Counted from the first letter of the stretch, positions 16,635 through 25,797 are shown. The stretch is 64,000 bases of DNA from Microbacterium sp. W4I20 (GCF_030816505.1 NZ_JAUSYB010000001.1:3534001-3598000); one strand, 5' to 3'. A program made the numbers and translations. The notes: generated by a model not told the origin, from the sequence alone.

Positions 16635-17633
16635 TCAGCCGCCCTCGCCCGCCAGACGGGCGCGGCGCTCCTCTTCGCGCTTCGAGTACGTGGCGGCGCG
16701 GATGGCTTCGTCCGACTCCAGGCCCGTTCCGAGCGCCCCGCCGAGCGTGGCCACCGATGCGACGAACCAGGTGAGTACGAACAGATCGCCGTGGGTGATC
16801 GTTCTGCCGAGCGTTTCGCTGATCACCTCCGGATCGAGCACGAACAGGGCCCATGCGAGATTGACGATGTACAGGGCCAGATAGCAGATGACTACTCCGA
16901 AGATCAGAGTCAACAGGGTCGAGGTGTTGTAGAGCCTGGACCGGTCGCGCGCCTCGGGCGAATCGTCGTCGGGGCGGTCCCAGAGTTTGCCGTCGATCAC
17001 GATCCAGGCGATGACGATCGCGATGGACGCGAAGGTCGCGGCGGCGAGCCGCCATCCCGAAAGGGAGTCGGCGAGCGACCAGATCGTCGACTGTATCGTC
17101 GCCGCAGCCCCCGTGGCCAGGGCTGCGACGAGTGCGGACTTGAGTCCTGCCGCGAGTCGCCACGGACGGTTGGCGAGCACCATGCCGAGGAGCACGCGCC
17201 AGCGGGCGCTCGGCCCGGGGAGGGGCAGGAGCTGCTCTTCCGGCGTGGTGGGCTCGGCCATGTCGTTGACCAATCCTCGCACTGCGCGGCGGGCGCGGTC
17301 CTGCACACGGAAACCGCCGAGTGCGGGCAGCGAGAGGACTGCGGATTGTCGTTGGGGGTCGATCGCGGCCAGGAGGTAGCGGCCGTCGTCGTCGCGAAGC
17401 GGGAGCTCGGTCACACCGACGACGAGTGCCCAGTCGTTCTTATCGGCATGTGCTCGGAGCCGTTCCAACGCGGTGTCGACGGCCTCAGACCCCAGGGTGA
17501 AGGGCTCGCTGACGAGATCGATGGACCAGTCATCCGCTTCCGCTCTGGGCGGCGGCGAGAGGTCGGTTATGCGACGCGCGACGAGGGTGGGCGAAGCCGG
17601 ATCGGCCACGAGACCCACGCGGATGGTATGCAT
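16635..17633 (-). CDS. Hypothetical membrane protein with N-terminal soluble domain
   Basis: 332 aa. A ~150-residue cytoplasmic domain (MHTIRVGLVADP...) is followed by about four transmembrane helices (around residues 168-190, 197-216, 243-270 and 285-310) and a short charged tail KREEERRARLAGEGG. No family was recognised. The start at 17633 is supported by TACGTT exactly 6 nt upstream; an in-frame GTG 5 codons earlier would overlap this box. It lies inside the segment bounded by the 30-bp direct repeats. Confidence 0.75.
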   Translation of the reverse strand: MHTIRVGLVADPASPTLVARRITDLSPPPRAEADDWSIDLVSEPFTLGSEAVDTALERLRAHADKNDWALVVGVTELPLRDDDGRYLLAAIDPQRQSAVLSLPALGGFRVQDRARRAVRGLVNDMAEPTTPEEQLLPLPGPSARWRVLLGMVLANRPWRLAAGLKSALVAALATGAAATIQSTIWSLADSLSGWRLAAATFASIAIVIAWIVIDGKLWDRPDDDSPEARDRSRLYNTSTLLTLIFGVVICYLALYIVNLAWALFVLDPEVISETLGRTITHGDLFVLTWFVASVATLGGALGTGLESDEAIRAATYSKREEERRARLAGEGG

Positions 17634-17639
17634 CTTCGC

Positions 17640-17645
17640 AACGTA
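17640..17645 (-). promoter_or_regulatory. -10 box (leaderless) of the 332-aa membrane protein gene
   Basis: Minus-strand TACGTT, 6 nt (gcgaag), ATG 17633. Confidence 0.5.
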
Positions 17646-17724
17646 CACCCGCGCCGTTCTCGGCGCAGCGAAGCCGCGACCCCTCCGTGGCGAGATCGCG
17701 GCTCCGATCGTGCAGTGCTGCAGA

Positions 17725-19113
17725 TCAGTTCAGCGTGAACGTGGTGGTCTGCGTGTTGCCCGCCACGTCGTACACGACCAGCGTGTTCACCCCGACCACC
17801 GCGCCGAACGTGCCCGGCTTGATGAAGTTGACGTCGGACCAGGCGTTGTTCGTGAGGTCCTTGACCTTGCCGTTGATGGTGACCTTGTCGATCTTTCCGG
17901 CATCCGACAGCTTGAAGCTCACGAGGTCGTAGACGCCGTTCGCGCCGATCGTGAACTTCTCGCCCGTCTTCACGGTCGCCTTCGGCGCGGTCGCGTCGAT
18001 CGTGAAGGTGAACGACTTCGTCTGCGAGATCTTGCCCGTGACATCCTGCGAGTTGTACTTGACGGTGTACTCGCCGTCGGCCAGGGCGACCGTCGCCGTG
18101 TGCGATGCACTCGTGCCGGTGACCGCGGTCTGCGTGCTCTTGATGAGCGTGCCGCCCTGATAGACGTTGGCGACGATGCGCTTCAGGCCCGTGTCATCGG
18201 TCGCATCGACCCGCACGTTCAGCGCCGAGAACGGACCGGCGGTCGTGGGGGAGACGAGGGTCGCGGTGGGCTTGTGCACGTCCGGGATCGGCTCGAGGGC
18301 GACCGTGAAGGCGGGGTTCCAGAAGTAGTTCCACACCTGGGTCGAAGAGAACCAGTAGGCGCCGCCGCGCTCGGTCACGGTGAAGGCGCTGTTGTCTCCC
18401 GCGGTGACGTCGGCGACCCGGAAGCCGGCAGGAGGCGTGACCCGCACCCCGAGCTCGCCGGGGAGGTGACGGATGTACCCCGAGGGCTGGAATGCCTCGT
18501 AGGTGCCGGGCTGGAAGTCGTACTCCGTCGCCGGGTACCAGTCGTCGCCCGAGCCGAGCTCGACGGTCGCGAGACCGGAGGCGGGAGTTCCTTCGGCGTT
18601 CACGACGTTCGCGACGAGCCGCAGGGCCGACATGCCGATCAGGCGCTCCTCGCCGTCCGCGTCGATCTCGATGTCGAGCACGCCCTGCGGACCGAAGTAC
18701 TCGGCCGTCGCGAGGCGGGTGATCTCGGTCGCGTCCGTCGCTCCGGTGGCGTCGAACAGCACCTCGCCCGGAGGGTTGTTCGGGTAGCCGAGGTAGAGCT
18801 TCGCCGGACCGACCGGGATGTCGGTGAAGCGGTACAGGCCGTCGGCATCCGCGCTCAGGTAGTGCCGGGTGCCGTCGACATCGATCAGCTGCGCCGCGTG
18901 CGACGTGTTGAGGCGGTCGACGTCGCCGCTCGACGCCGTCTTGCTCGTGTCGTACAGGCCGTCGGCATAGCGGTCGTCGAACCGCGTGACCGTCAGCGAG
19001 CCGGTCGTGGCGTCAGTGGCGTCGGTGTCTTGTGCGAGCGCGGGCAGCGGTGCCGCGATCAGGGCGGTGGCCAGGCCTGCGGCCGCCCACCCCGTCATCT
19101 TGCTGATTCTCAT
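17725..19113 (-). CDS. Secreted surface protein with prealbumin-like and Ig-like domains
   Basis: 462 aa. A classical signal peptide (MRISKMTGW...LPALA|QD) is followed by a CnaB/SD-repeat-like domain (GSLTVTRFDDRYADGLYD... TDIPVGPAKLYL), a middle region, and two Ig-like beta domains at the C-terminus (PTATLVSPTTAGPFSALNVR; DATAPKATVKTG). No LPxTG or membrane anchor, so it is probably secreted or loosely bound. ATG 19111-19113 is chosen because CTGGGG lies 6 nt upstream; the ATG two codons earlier abuts it. Function unknown; adhesion or carbohydrate-associated roles are possible. Confidence 0.8.
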   Translation of the reverse strand: MRISKMTGWAAAGLATALIAAPLPALAQDTDATDATTGSLTVTRFDDRYADGLYDTSKTASSGDVDRLNTSHAAQLIDVDGTRHYLSADADGLYRFTDIPVGPAKLYLGYPNNPPGEVLFDATGATDATEITRLATAEYFGPQGVLDIEIDADGEERLIGMSALRLVANVVNAEGTPASGLATVELGSGDDWYPATEYDFQPGTYEAFQPSGYIRHLPGELGVRVTPPAGFRVADVTAGDNSAFTVTERGGAYWFSSTQVWNYFWNPAFTVALEPIPDVHKPTATLVSPTTAGPFSALNVRVDATDDTGLKRIVANVYQGGTLIKSTQTAVTGTSASHTATVALADGEYTVKYNSQDVTGKISQTKSFTFTIDATAPKATVKTGEKFTIGANGVYDLVSFKLSDAGKIDKVTINGKVKDLTNNAWSDVNFIKPGTFGAVVGVNTLVVYDVAGNTQTTTFTLN

Positions 19114-19318
19114 GTGCATCCCCAGTGTCGAGCATGGCGTGCAGCCGGACGGTCGCCGGCCCATTCCTGAACCTAGGCGTGCAGTATTCCGGTCTCCAGC
19201 GACTTCCCGCTTGTTCACCCAGCCTTCAGACCCGGCGCCCTCGCGTTCACCTGGCGGTCACAGGCGTGCCCCGATCGCCGTGAGTCGAGCCGCCCCGAGA
19301 ACGCCGCGATCTCGGCAG

Positions 19319-19348
19319 CGACTACCGCCGTCGCGTCCACTTCCCCTC
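19319..19348 (+). repeat. 30-bp direct repeat, copy 2
   Basis: Second copy of 16565-16594 with one mismatch, 2754 bp away, with no tRNA body upstream of it. Placed between a divergent pair of genes. Confidence 0.7.
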
Positions 19349-19371
19349 TGGTCCGATCGTGACCGGCGGCG

Positions 19372-19377
19372 TACGGT
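19372..19377 (+). promoter_or_regulatory. -10 box of the DUF899 gene
   Basis: TACGGT, 7 nt before ATG 19385; probable leaderless start. Confidence 0.45.
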
Positions 19378-19384
19378 TCGATGC

Positions 19385-20176
19385 ATGACGACACCGATGG
19401 GAAACCTGCCCGCGGTCGTCTCCGCAGACGAGTGGCTCGTCGCGCGGAAGGCGCTGCTGGCCCAGGAGAAGGAGCTCACGCGGGCTCGTGACCGGCTCAA
19501 CGCCGAGCGTCGACGACTGCCGATGGTGCGGGTCGAGAAGGAGTACCGCTTCACGGGGCCGGACGGCGAGGTCTCGCTCGACGACCTGTTCGACGGGCGG
19601 CCGCAGCTGGTGATGCATCACTTCATGTTCGCGCCCGACTGGGATGCCGCGTGCGCCAGCTGCTCGTCTGCTGCCGACCAGATCGGAAACCTGCGTCAGC
19701 TGCACGTGCGCAACACGACCCTCGTCGCCGTCTCGCGTGCGCCGTTCCCCCAGATCGCCGCCTACCGCGAGCGGATGGGGTGGGGGTTCCCGTGGTTCTC
19801 GTCGTACGACAGCGACTTCAACTGGGACTTCCATGCCACTCTCGACGACCGCGTCGCACCCGTGCAGCTCCACTTCCGCGACGAATCGGAGCTCGAGAGC
19901 ACCGGCACGCCGTGGACCGGCGCCGGCTGGACCGCCGACATGCGCGGCGAGGAGATGCCCGGCATCAGCGTGTTCCTCCGCGTCGACGACGACATCTTCC
20001 ACACCTACTCGACCTTCGGCCGCGGCATCGAGGAGTTCCACAACGGCTACCCGCACCTCGACCTCACGCCGCTGGGGCGCCAGGAGGAGTGGGAAGAGCC
20101 GGCCGGACGGGCGCAGTCGCTGGGGCTGCAGGTCGGCGGACCGTCCATGCGCCCGCCCGACGAGTACGACGTCTGA
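19385..20176 (+). CDS. DUF899 thioredoxin-like family protein
   Basis: 263 aa, the usual length for DUF899. Family marks are a thioredoxin-fold core QLVMHHFMFAPDWDAACASCSSAADQIGNL with CASC, then RMGWGFPWFSSYDSDFNWDF and the C-terminal HTYSTFGRGIEEFHNGYPHLDLTPLGRQEEWEEP. Its reaction is not established; a redox role is inferred from the fold. Start ATG 19385 is 7 nt after a TACGGT box. The open frame to the left runs through the repeat region and is not coding. Confidence 0.92.
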   Translation: MTTPMGNLPAVVSADEWLVARKALLAQEKELTRARDRLNAERRRLPMVRVEKEYRFTGPDGEVSLDDLFDGRPQLVMHHFMFAPDWDAACASCSSAADQIGNLRQLHVRNTTLVAVSRAPFPQIAAYRERMGWGFPWFSSYDSDFNWDFHATLDDRVAPVQLHFRDESELESTGTPWTGAGWTADMRGEEMPGISVFLRVDDDIFHTYSTFGRGIEEFHNGYPHLDLTPLGRQEEWEEPAGRAQSLGLQVGGPSMRPPDEYDV

Positions 20177-20215
20177 ACCGCGGCGCGTCCCCGCAGACCG
20201 AGTGGCTCCCCGGCG

Positions 20216-21037
20216 TCAGAGGCTCGACCAGAACGCCACGATCTCGGCCGCGAGCTCGGCCGGCCGCTCGACCGGTATGAGTGTCCGCGATCCTGCGATG
20301 ACCCGGGTTCGAGCATCTGGAATCCGGGCGGCCGCGGCCTCCATGATCTCGGGCGTCCATTCGCCGCGGTCGTCTCCGCTGACGAGCAGAGCCGGGGCCG
20401 CGATGCGCGGAAGCCGGTGCGTGGCATCCCCTCGATTGATGATGAACGAGGTCACGGTCGCGGCGATGCTCCGCCGGGGCGCCCGCGTGAGGGCATCGTC
20501 GATGACATCGGTCATGCCGCGATCCTTCGCGTGCGCGGGGATCAGCTGCGCATCGTGGATCACATGCTTCAGGTGCGGGATCGGACCGAAATGCGCGAGC
20601 ACCTGATTGGCGATGATCAACTTGATCCGGAAGACCGGGTCGATCGGCTCCACCGGGGAGCTGATCGCCACCAGCGAGCGGATGCTGTCGGGGAAGAGCG
20701 CGGCAGCGGCCATCCCCACATGGCCTCCCCAGGCCGCGCCCACCCAGTCGACGCGCCCACCCGCGTCCAGCTGCTCGATGATCTGCGCGCCGACCTCCGC
20801 GCACTCCTCGATCGAGCTCACCCGCCCCAGCGGTGCACTCGCCCCGTAGCCCGGCCCGTCGATGACGACGAGCGTGCGGTGGGGGGCGAGATCGTGGATG
20901 ACGCGTCCCCAGGAGTCGCCGTCCACGAACATGCCGTGCCACAGCAGGGCGTGGGGTCCTTGTCCCACCACCGTCGCAGCGATGTCGCCGAGCGAGGTGC
21001 GGAATCGGGTCTGAATCGGTGCATCGGTGTGTTCCAT
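20216..21037 (-). CDS. Alpha/beta-hydrolase fold protein lacking catalytic Ser and His (pseudoenzyme)
   Basis: 273 aa with clear fold landmarks: oxyanion loop LLWHGMFVDGDSW, nucleophile elbow, acid-strand LLVSGDDRGEW and the helix-linked IPVERPAEL. The elbow reads VGAAWGGH where GxSxG is expected (Ser to Ala), and the usual GxGH before the ERP segment reads GSRTLIPVERP (His to Thr). It therefore cannot use the standard triad. Start ATG 21035-21037 is 6 nt after CAGGCT. It diverges from a large SARP-type regulator with 74 bp between, suggesting a sensing or regulatory role (inference). Confidence 0.85.
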   Translation of the reverse strand: MEHTDAPIQTRFRTSLGDIAATVVGQGPHALLWHGMFVDGDSWGRVIHDLAPHRTLVVIDGPGYGASAPLGRVSSIEECAEVGAQIIEQLDAGGRVDWVGAAWGGHVGMAAAALFPDSIRSLVAISSPVEPIDPVFRIKLIIANQVLAHFGPIPHLKHVIHDAQLIPAHAKDRGMTDVIDDALTRAPRRSIAATVTSFIINRGDATHRLPRIAAPALLVSGDDRGEWTPEIMEAAAARIPDARTRVIAGSRTLIPVERPAELAAEIVAFWSSL

Positions 21038-21111
21038 GTGTTCAGCCTGGCTGTGTGGATCGGTCGGTCCCGGCATCCATCCGCTCTGCAACGTTCGTGC
21101 AATGATGCAGC

Positions 21112-23802
21112 GTGGGCTCCGTGCATCTGCAGCTTCTCGACGAGGTCGTCGTCACGGCCGATGGCGTGCGCGTCGACGTCGGCGGGCCCCGGCCGCGCGC
21201 ACTCATCGCACGGCTCGCCCTCGAACGCGGCCGCTCCGTCACGCTCGATGATCTGATCGATGACCTCTGGGGCACGGGATCGCCGCAGCTGCGCACCACG
21301 CTGCGCGCGTACATGTCGCGTCTGCGTGCGACGGCACTCGGTCCCTGGCTCGACGGCGGCAGGGCCGGATATCGACTCGCGGCGGACCCCGGTCTGTCGG
21401 TGGACCTCTGGATGCTGGAAGACGCGCTCTCCGGACGCGACGCCGTGCTGGGTGATTCCGAGCGAGGACTGATCGAACACTGGCGTGCGGCGCCACTGCA
21501 GGGCATCGGCGAGCCCCCGTTCGCCGATGCCGCCCGCTCCCACATCCGCGACGCCGTCGACACCCTTCGCCTTCGCGACGCGAGGGCACACCTCGAGGCC
21601 GGACGCGTCGACCGCGCTCTCGCGGTGCTGCACTCCCTGCGCGCCGCGCATCCGGACGACGACGACGTACTCGCGCTCGCGAGGATCGCGCAGACACGTG
21701 CGGCGCCCGCCGACCGGGCGCTGGCCCGGTTCGCCGCCGCGAGCTCGAATGCCGTCACGACCCCGGATGCCGTCGCGCCCGCTGATCGATCCGGCCGCGC
21801 TCTCCACCGAGGCGAGCCCTCCCGCGCGCCCCATCCGGCGAGCATCGCCCGCCGTCGCGGCATCCCCGCCCCGATCGCCGGGATCGTCGGACGTCGTGAC
21901 GAGCGCGCGGCGCTCACGGCCGCCTTCGATGTCGCCCGTCTCATCACACTCACCGGTCCCGCCGGTGTCGGGAAGACCAGACTGGCGGTCGACTGGGTGG
22001 GCAGCGAGGCCGTCGCGGGCGAGGAGCACATCTGGTTCGTCGGCCCCGGGGCCTCGGCTGATGAGCAGGTCGGCGAGCGGATCGCCGCCGTCGTCGGCGC
22101 AGCGGAGTCGACTCCGCACAGCATCGCGACGCACCTCGCGGACCGTCGCGGCATCCTCGTGATCGACGGCGCCGACGCATCAGCGCCGGAGGTCGCAGCG
22201 ATCGCGGTGGCGGTGCTCACTGCGGCTCGGGGTCTCGCCGTGCTCTGCACCTCGCGACGCGCACTCGGGGTTCCGGGGGAGAGCGTGCTCCGCATCGAGC
22301 CGCTTGCGATCGCGGAGGCGCGACAGCTGTTCGCGGACAGATACCTGGCCGATCCGCCGCCGGCCGACGCGGTCGCACGGCTCGTCGAGAAGCTCGGCAG
22401 ACTGCCTCTGGCGATCGAACTCGCCGCGGCACGTGCTGCCGTGATGCCGCTGGACGAGGTCGCCGAGTCCATGCTGCGCGATCTCCATCCGTCGGGAGAT
22501 TCCGAGCAGGTTCCCCTCGCCTCGGCACTCCGTTCGTCGCTGGCCCTGCTCACCGCCGAGCAGCGCGAGACACTGCGCGAGGTCTGCGGCTTCGCGGGCC
22601 CCTTCGATCGTGCCGCCGTCGCGGCGGTGTGCGGAGAGCGCCGACGCGACGCCGATCTCGATCAGCTCGTCTCCTTCTCCCTCATCGCCGCGGAAGACGG
22701 CGGCGCGGGCCCGGTCTTCCGCGTCTCCGAGATCGTCCGTCGCGCGACCCTCGCGGGTGAGACTCCGGGCGAGGAGTGGTCGCGACGGCATCGCGAGTGG
22801 TTCGCCGCCGAAGCGAGCCGCGCATCCGTCGAGCTGACGACGGAAGGCTCCGACATGCGCATCCGTAGCCTCCGTGGCGAGTGGCCCGACATCTCCGCAG
22901 CCTTCACCTCGGCCGAGCGTGCCGGAGACACGGCCACGGCCGCGGTCATCGCCGGCAGTCTCCTCTGGTTCGCCGTCCGGGCGGGAAGGCAGCAGGAGTT
23001 GCTCGCGCTGACCCGCAGAGCGGCCGGGATGCCGGGGGTGGTGAATGCCGCCGTCCAGGCGCAGCTCGCTCTGACCCGCGGTTTCCTCGCCTACCAGCTG
23101 GGCAGCATGCAGGAGGCTGCCCGAGAGATCTCCGCCGCCCGCGATCCGGCGGAGCGCTCCGCAGATCCCGTGCTTCGGGGCGTTGCCCGCGCCTTCGCGG
23201 CGTACCTGCTCACGCTCGATCCGCGCTCGGTCGCCGATCCCCAACGCGACCTCGCCGCAGCCCTGCAAGAACTGGATCGGATGCCGCCCGCCGCGGCGGC
23301 GATGGTCATGCTGATCGGCGGCCAGGTACATCGGGGATCCGGCCGCGCCAGGGAGGCGATCGCCCTCCTCGAGCGTGCCGGTGCGCTCGCGACGCGGTGC
23401 GGGCACGACTGGGTCGCGCTGATGGCGCCGGTGGTGGCGGCGAAGGTGCACCTCGACCTGCGGCAGGGATCCGCAGCGATCGCCGCACTCGTGCCCGCCG
23501 TGCGGCGCAGCGCCGAGGCCGGTGATCCGGTGTCTCTGCTGATCGCCGCATCCGTCGCGGCCGGAGCCGCAGCGGCACTCGGCGACGATGCGACCGGCGC
23601 TCGGATCATCGGAGCCGTCGATGCGATCGGTCGGCGCTACGGCTTCGATCCGCGCGCGAACGAGCCGGCCGACTTCGAGCTGTACCTGCACCGGGTCAGG
23701 GAGGGGCTGACACCCGCGGAGTGGCGCGACGCCTATGCGCAGGGCCTGCGCTGTGATGTCGAGGAGCTCGTGGAGCTCACGGTCTCCATCGCCGACCGCT
23801 GA
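21112..23802 (+). CDS. SARP/AfsR-like transcriptional regulator with NB-ARC ATPase and TPR-like region
   Basis: 896 aa. An OmpR-type winged helix (residues ~5-90; RPRALIARLALERGRSVTLDDLIDDLWG), a short BTAD-like helical region to ~210, then an STAND/NB-ARC module starting at IVGRRDERAAL with P-loop GPAGVGKT and Walker B ILVIDGAD. The C-terminal ~350 residues are helical and TPR-like. Such proteins are ATP-dependent activators of secondary metabolism or stress genes. GTG 21112 follows AATGAT by 5 nt; a second in-frame GTG at 21121 is possible. Its target may be the divergent pseudo-hydrolase gene. Confidence 0.88.
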   Translation: MGSVHLQLLDEVVVTADGVRVDVGGPRPRALIARLALERGRSVTLDDLIDDLWGTGSPQLRTTLRAYMSRLRATALGPWLDGGRAGYRLAADPGLSVDLWMLEDALSGRDAVLGDSERGLIEHWRAAPLQGIGEPPFADAARSHIRDAVDTLRLRDARAHLEAGRVDRALAVLHSLRAAHPDDDDVLALARIAQTRAAPADRALARFAAASSNAVTTPDAVAPADRSGRALHRGEPSRAPHPASIARRRGIPAPIAGIVGRRDERAALTAAFDVARLITLTGPAGVGKTRLAVDWVGSEAVAGEEHIWFVGPGASADEQVGERIAAVVGAAESTPHSIATHLADRRGILVIDGADASAPEVAAIAVAVLTAARGLAVLCTSRRALGVPGESVLRIEPLAIAEARQLFADRYLADPPPADAVARLVEKLGRLPLAIELAAARAAVMPLDEVAESMLRDLHPSGDSEQVPLASALRSSLALLTAEQRETLREVCGFAGPFDRAAVAAVCGERRRDADLDQLVSFSLIAAEDGGAGPVFRVSEIVRRATLAGETPGEEWSRRHREWFAAEASRASVELTTEGSDMRIRSLRGEWPDISAAFTSAERAGDTATAAVIAGSLLWFAVRAGRQQELLALTRRAAGMPGVVNAAVQAQLALTRGFLAYQLGSMQEAAREISAARDPAERSADPVLRGVARAFAAYLLTLDPRSVADPQRDLAAALQELDRMPPAAAAMVMLIGGQVHRGSGRAREAIALLERAGALATRCGHDWVALMAPVVAAKVHLDLRQGSAAIAALVPAVRRSAEAGDPVSLLIAASVAAGAAAALGDDATGARIIGAVDAIGRRYGFDPRANEPADFELYLHRVREGLTPAEWRDAYAQGLRCDVEELVELTVSIADR

Positions 23803-23808
23803 CGCCGG

Positions 23809-24429
23809 TCACTCGGATTGCCCGTCGCGAGCGATCCGTTCCTCGATGGGCGCCCAGCCCGTCTCCAGGACGGAGAACCCTGCCTCCAGGGTGCCGAGCG
23901 GATCTTCGCTCTCGTTGACGAGCAGCTGCAGCTGCAGCATGAACCGCGAATAGACGCGGATCTCGGCGGTGGGCTCGGAGAGCCCGAGCTCGTCGGCGAT
24001 GGCGTCGGAGAGAGCGTCCTCGTGCCGGAGCCACATCTTCGCGGCATAGTCGCGCAGCGCGGGCGTCTCGTTGAGGAAGCGCATGAAGGTGCGGGTGACC
24101 TCGTCGCCGTGCTCCACGACGTTCGCTGTCATCTCGGTCGCGTAGAAGTCGTGGATGGCGCGATTGATGGTGCTGCCGTCGGGGCGGTCGCGCACGGCGG
24201 AGACCAGCCGGTCCCGTTGCTCGTCGTCTTCATCGAACACCAGCGCCTCCTTCTGGGCGAAGTGGGCGAAGACGGTGGTGGGAGAGACGTCGGCGGCATC
24301 GGCGACCTCGCGGATGCTGACGTTGTCGAAACCGCGCTCGAGGAACATCATGGTCGCCACATCCGAGATCGCTTTGCGCGTCGCGGCCTTCTTCCGCTCG
24401 CGGCGGCCGAGGGGTTCCGATGTCGTCAT
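23809..24429 (-). CDS. TetR-family repressor
   Basis: 206 aa. N-terminal TetR helix-turn-helix (residues ~10-60; GFDNVSIREVADAADVSPTTVFAHF) and a ligand domain ending at Glu206. It diverges from an MFS efflux gene across 68 bp holding repeated CAAAACTGG/CCAAAA elements. TAGACT exactly 6 nt upstream of the ATG marks a leaderless start. Likely autoregulated and repressing the efflux pump until a ligand binds. Confidence 0.95.
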   Translation of the reverse strand: MTTSEPLGRRERKKAATRKAISDVATMMFLERGFDNVSIREVADAADVSPTTVFAHFAQKEALVFDEDDEQRDRLVSAVRDRPDGSTINRAIHDFYATEMTANVVEHGDEVTRTFMRFLNETPALRDYAAKMWLRHEDALSDAIADELGLSEPTAEIRVYSRFMLQLQLLVNESEDPLGTLEAGFSVLETGWAPIEERIARDGQSE

Positions 24430-24435
24430 GCCTGC

Positions 24436-24441
24436 AGTCTA
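24436..24441 (-). promoter_or_regulatory. -10 box of the TetR gene (leaderless)
   Basis: Minus-strand TAGACT, 6 nt (gcaggc), ATG 24429. Confidence 0.55.
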
Positions 24442-24448
24442 GCGAAGT

Positions 24449-24497
24449 CGATACAAAACTGGCTTGACACCAAAACTGGTATGGATACACTTTTGGT
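24449..24497 (+). promoter_or_regulatory. MFS promoter with TetR operator elements
   Basis: TTGACA (24464-24469), 16-nt spacer, TACACT (24486-24491), then 6 nt to ATG 24498: a strong leaderless promoter. ACCAAAACTG (24469-24478) is inversely repeated, with one mismatch, as CACTTTTGGT (24488-24497). A third CAAAACTGG lies at 24454-24462. These flank or cover -35 and -10, as expected for a TetR operator. Confidence 0.65.
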
Positions 24498-25781
24498 ATG
24501 ACTTCAACCATTTCCTCGATCCGCCGCGCCAACCGCGCGTGGATCATGCTCATCGTGCTCACGATGCTCACCGTCATCGGTATGACGGTCGTACTCCCGG
24601 TACTCCCGTTCGTCGTGCTGCAATATGTGTCCGAAGAGAAGGACCTCGCCATCTGGGTCGGCGTGCTGGAGGCCGTCAACGGGCTCTGCGCCTTCCTCGT
24701 CGCACCGTTCCTCGGCCGTCTGTCCGACCGGTTCGGTCGTCGTCCCGTGATCATCGGCGCCGCGTTCGGGGCCGCATTCGCCATGGTGCTGTTCGGCATC
24801 GGCGGCGCGATCTGGGTCCTCGTCCTCGCCCGGGTCATCCAGGGCCTGACGGCCGGCGACCTGCCCGCTCTGTTCGCCTATCTCGCCGACATCACGCCGC
24901 CCGAACAGCGGGCGAAGCGATTCGGTCTCCTCGGCGCTCTCTCCGGCATCGGGATGATGATCGGACCGGCCGTCGGCGGACTGCTCGCGGCGATCAGCAT
25001 TCAACTCCCCGTCTTCCTCACCGCCGCGGTCGGCCTCACGATCGCGATCCTCAGCATCTTCCTGCTGCCCGAGAGCCTGAAGCCGGAGAACCGCATCTCG
25101 GCGATCACCCTGCGCGACGTGCAGCCCTTCGCCGTGTTCAGGAACGCGTTCCGACGCGTGGAGCTCCGCGGCCTGCTCATCGGCTTCGCGCTGCTCGCCC
25201 TGCCGTTCGGCTTCTTCGTGAACAACTTCAGCGTGCTGGCGCTCGACTCCATCCAGTGGGGACCGACCCAGATCGGCCTGCTCACCGCCGCCGTCGGCAT
25301 CATCGACATCCTCATCCAGGGCGTGCTGCTCGGCATCCTGCTCCCGCGCATCGGAGAACGCGGCGTGATCGTGAGCGGAATCGTCGCGCAGATGATCGGA
25401 CTCGCCGCTCTCGCCATCGTGGCCTCGGTCTTCGCCCAGCCGTGGGTGTTCATCATCGGTGCCCTCATGCTCGCCGCGGGTCAGGGCGCCGCGACCGCGG
25501 CGATGGACGGTGCGATGTCGAACGCCGTCGGCGATGACGAGCAGGGCTGGCTCGGCGGGGTCACCCAGTCGCTGAACGCGGCGATGGGGACGGCCGCGCC
25601 GCTCATCGCCGGGGCGCTCTACGCGTTGGTCAGCCCCGCCGCCCCGTACTGGCTCGGCGTCGCGCTGATGATCCTCGCCATCATCGTGGTCGCCCGCGCG
25701 CACATCGCGAACACCGCCAAGGGTGCGCCGATCGACGCGCCGGATGCTCCGGCCGAGGCCCTGCCCGCGCCCACTCGCTGA
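24498..25781 (+). CDS. MFS drug/metabolite efflux transporter
   Basis: 427 aa, twelve predicted helices. MFS motif A is visible after helix 2 (FLGRLSDRFGRRPVIIGAAFG), and the RVIQGLTAGDLPALFAY helix and GPAVGG motif C (IGMMIGPAVGGLLAA) indicate the DHA1 antiporter class. A soluble tail rich in Ala/Pro closes the protein. Leaderless start directly downstream of the promoter at 24464-24491. Paired with the divergent TetR repressor, it is most likely an inducible proton-driven exporter. Confidence 0.95.
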   Translation: MTSTISSIRRANRAWIMLIVLTMLTVIGMTVVLPVLPFVVLQYVSEEKDLAIWVGVLEAVNGLCAFLVAPFLGRLSDRFGRRPVIIGAAFGAAFAMVLFGIGGAIWVLVLARVIQGLTAGDLPALFAYLADITPPEQRAKRFGLLGALSGIGMMIGPAVGGLLAAISIQLPVFLTAAVGLTIAILSIFLLPESLKPENRISAITLRDVQPFAVFRNAFRRVELRGLLIGFALLALPFGFFVNNFSVLALDSIQWGPTQIGLLTAAVGIIDILIQGVLLGILLPRIGERGVIVSGIVAQMIGLAALAIVASVFAQPWVFIIGALMLAAGQGAATAAMDGAMSNAVGDDEQGWLGGVTQSLNAAMGTAAPLIAGALYALVSPAAPYWLGVALMILAIIVVARAHIANTAKGAPIDAPDAPAEALPAPTR

Positions 25782-25797
25782 AAACGTCGCAGGACGA

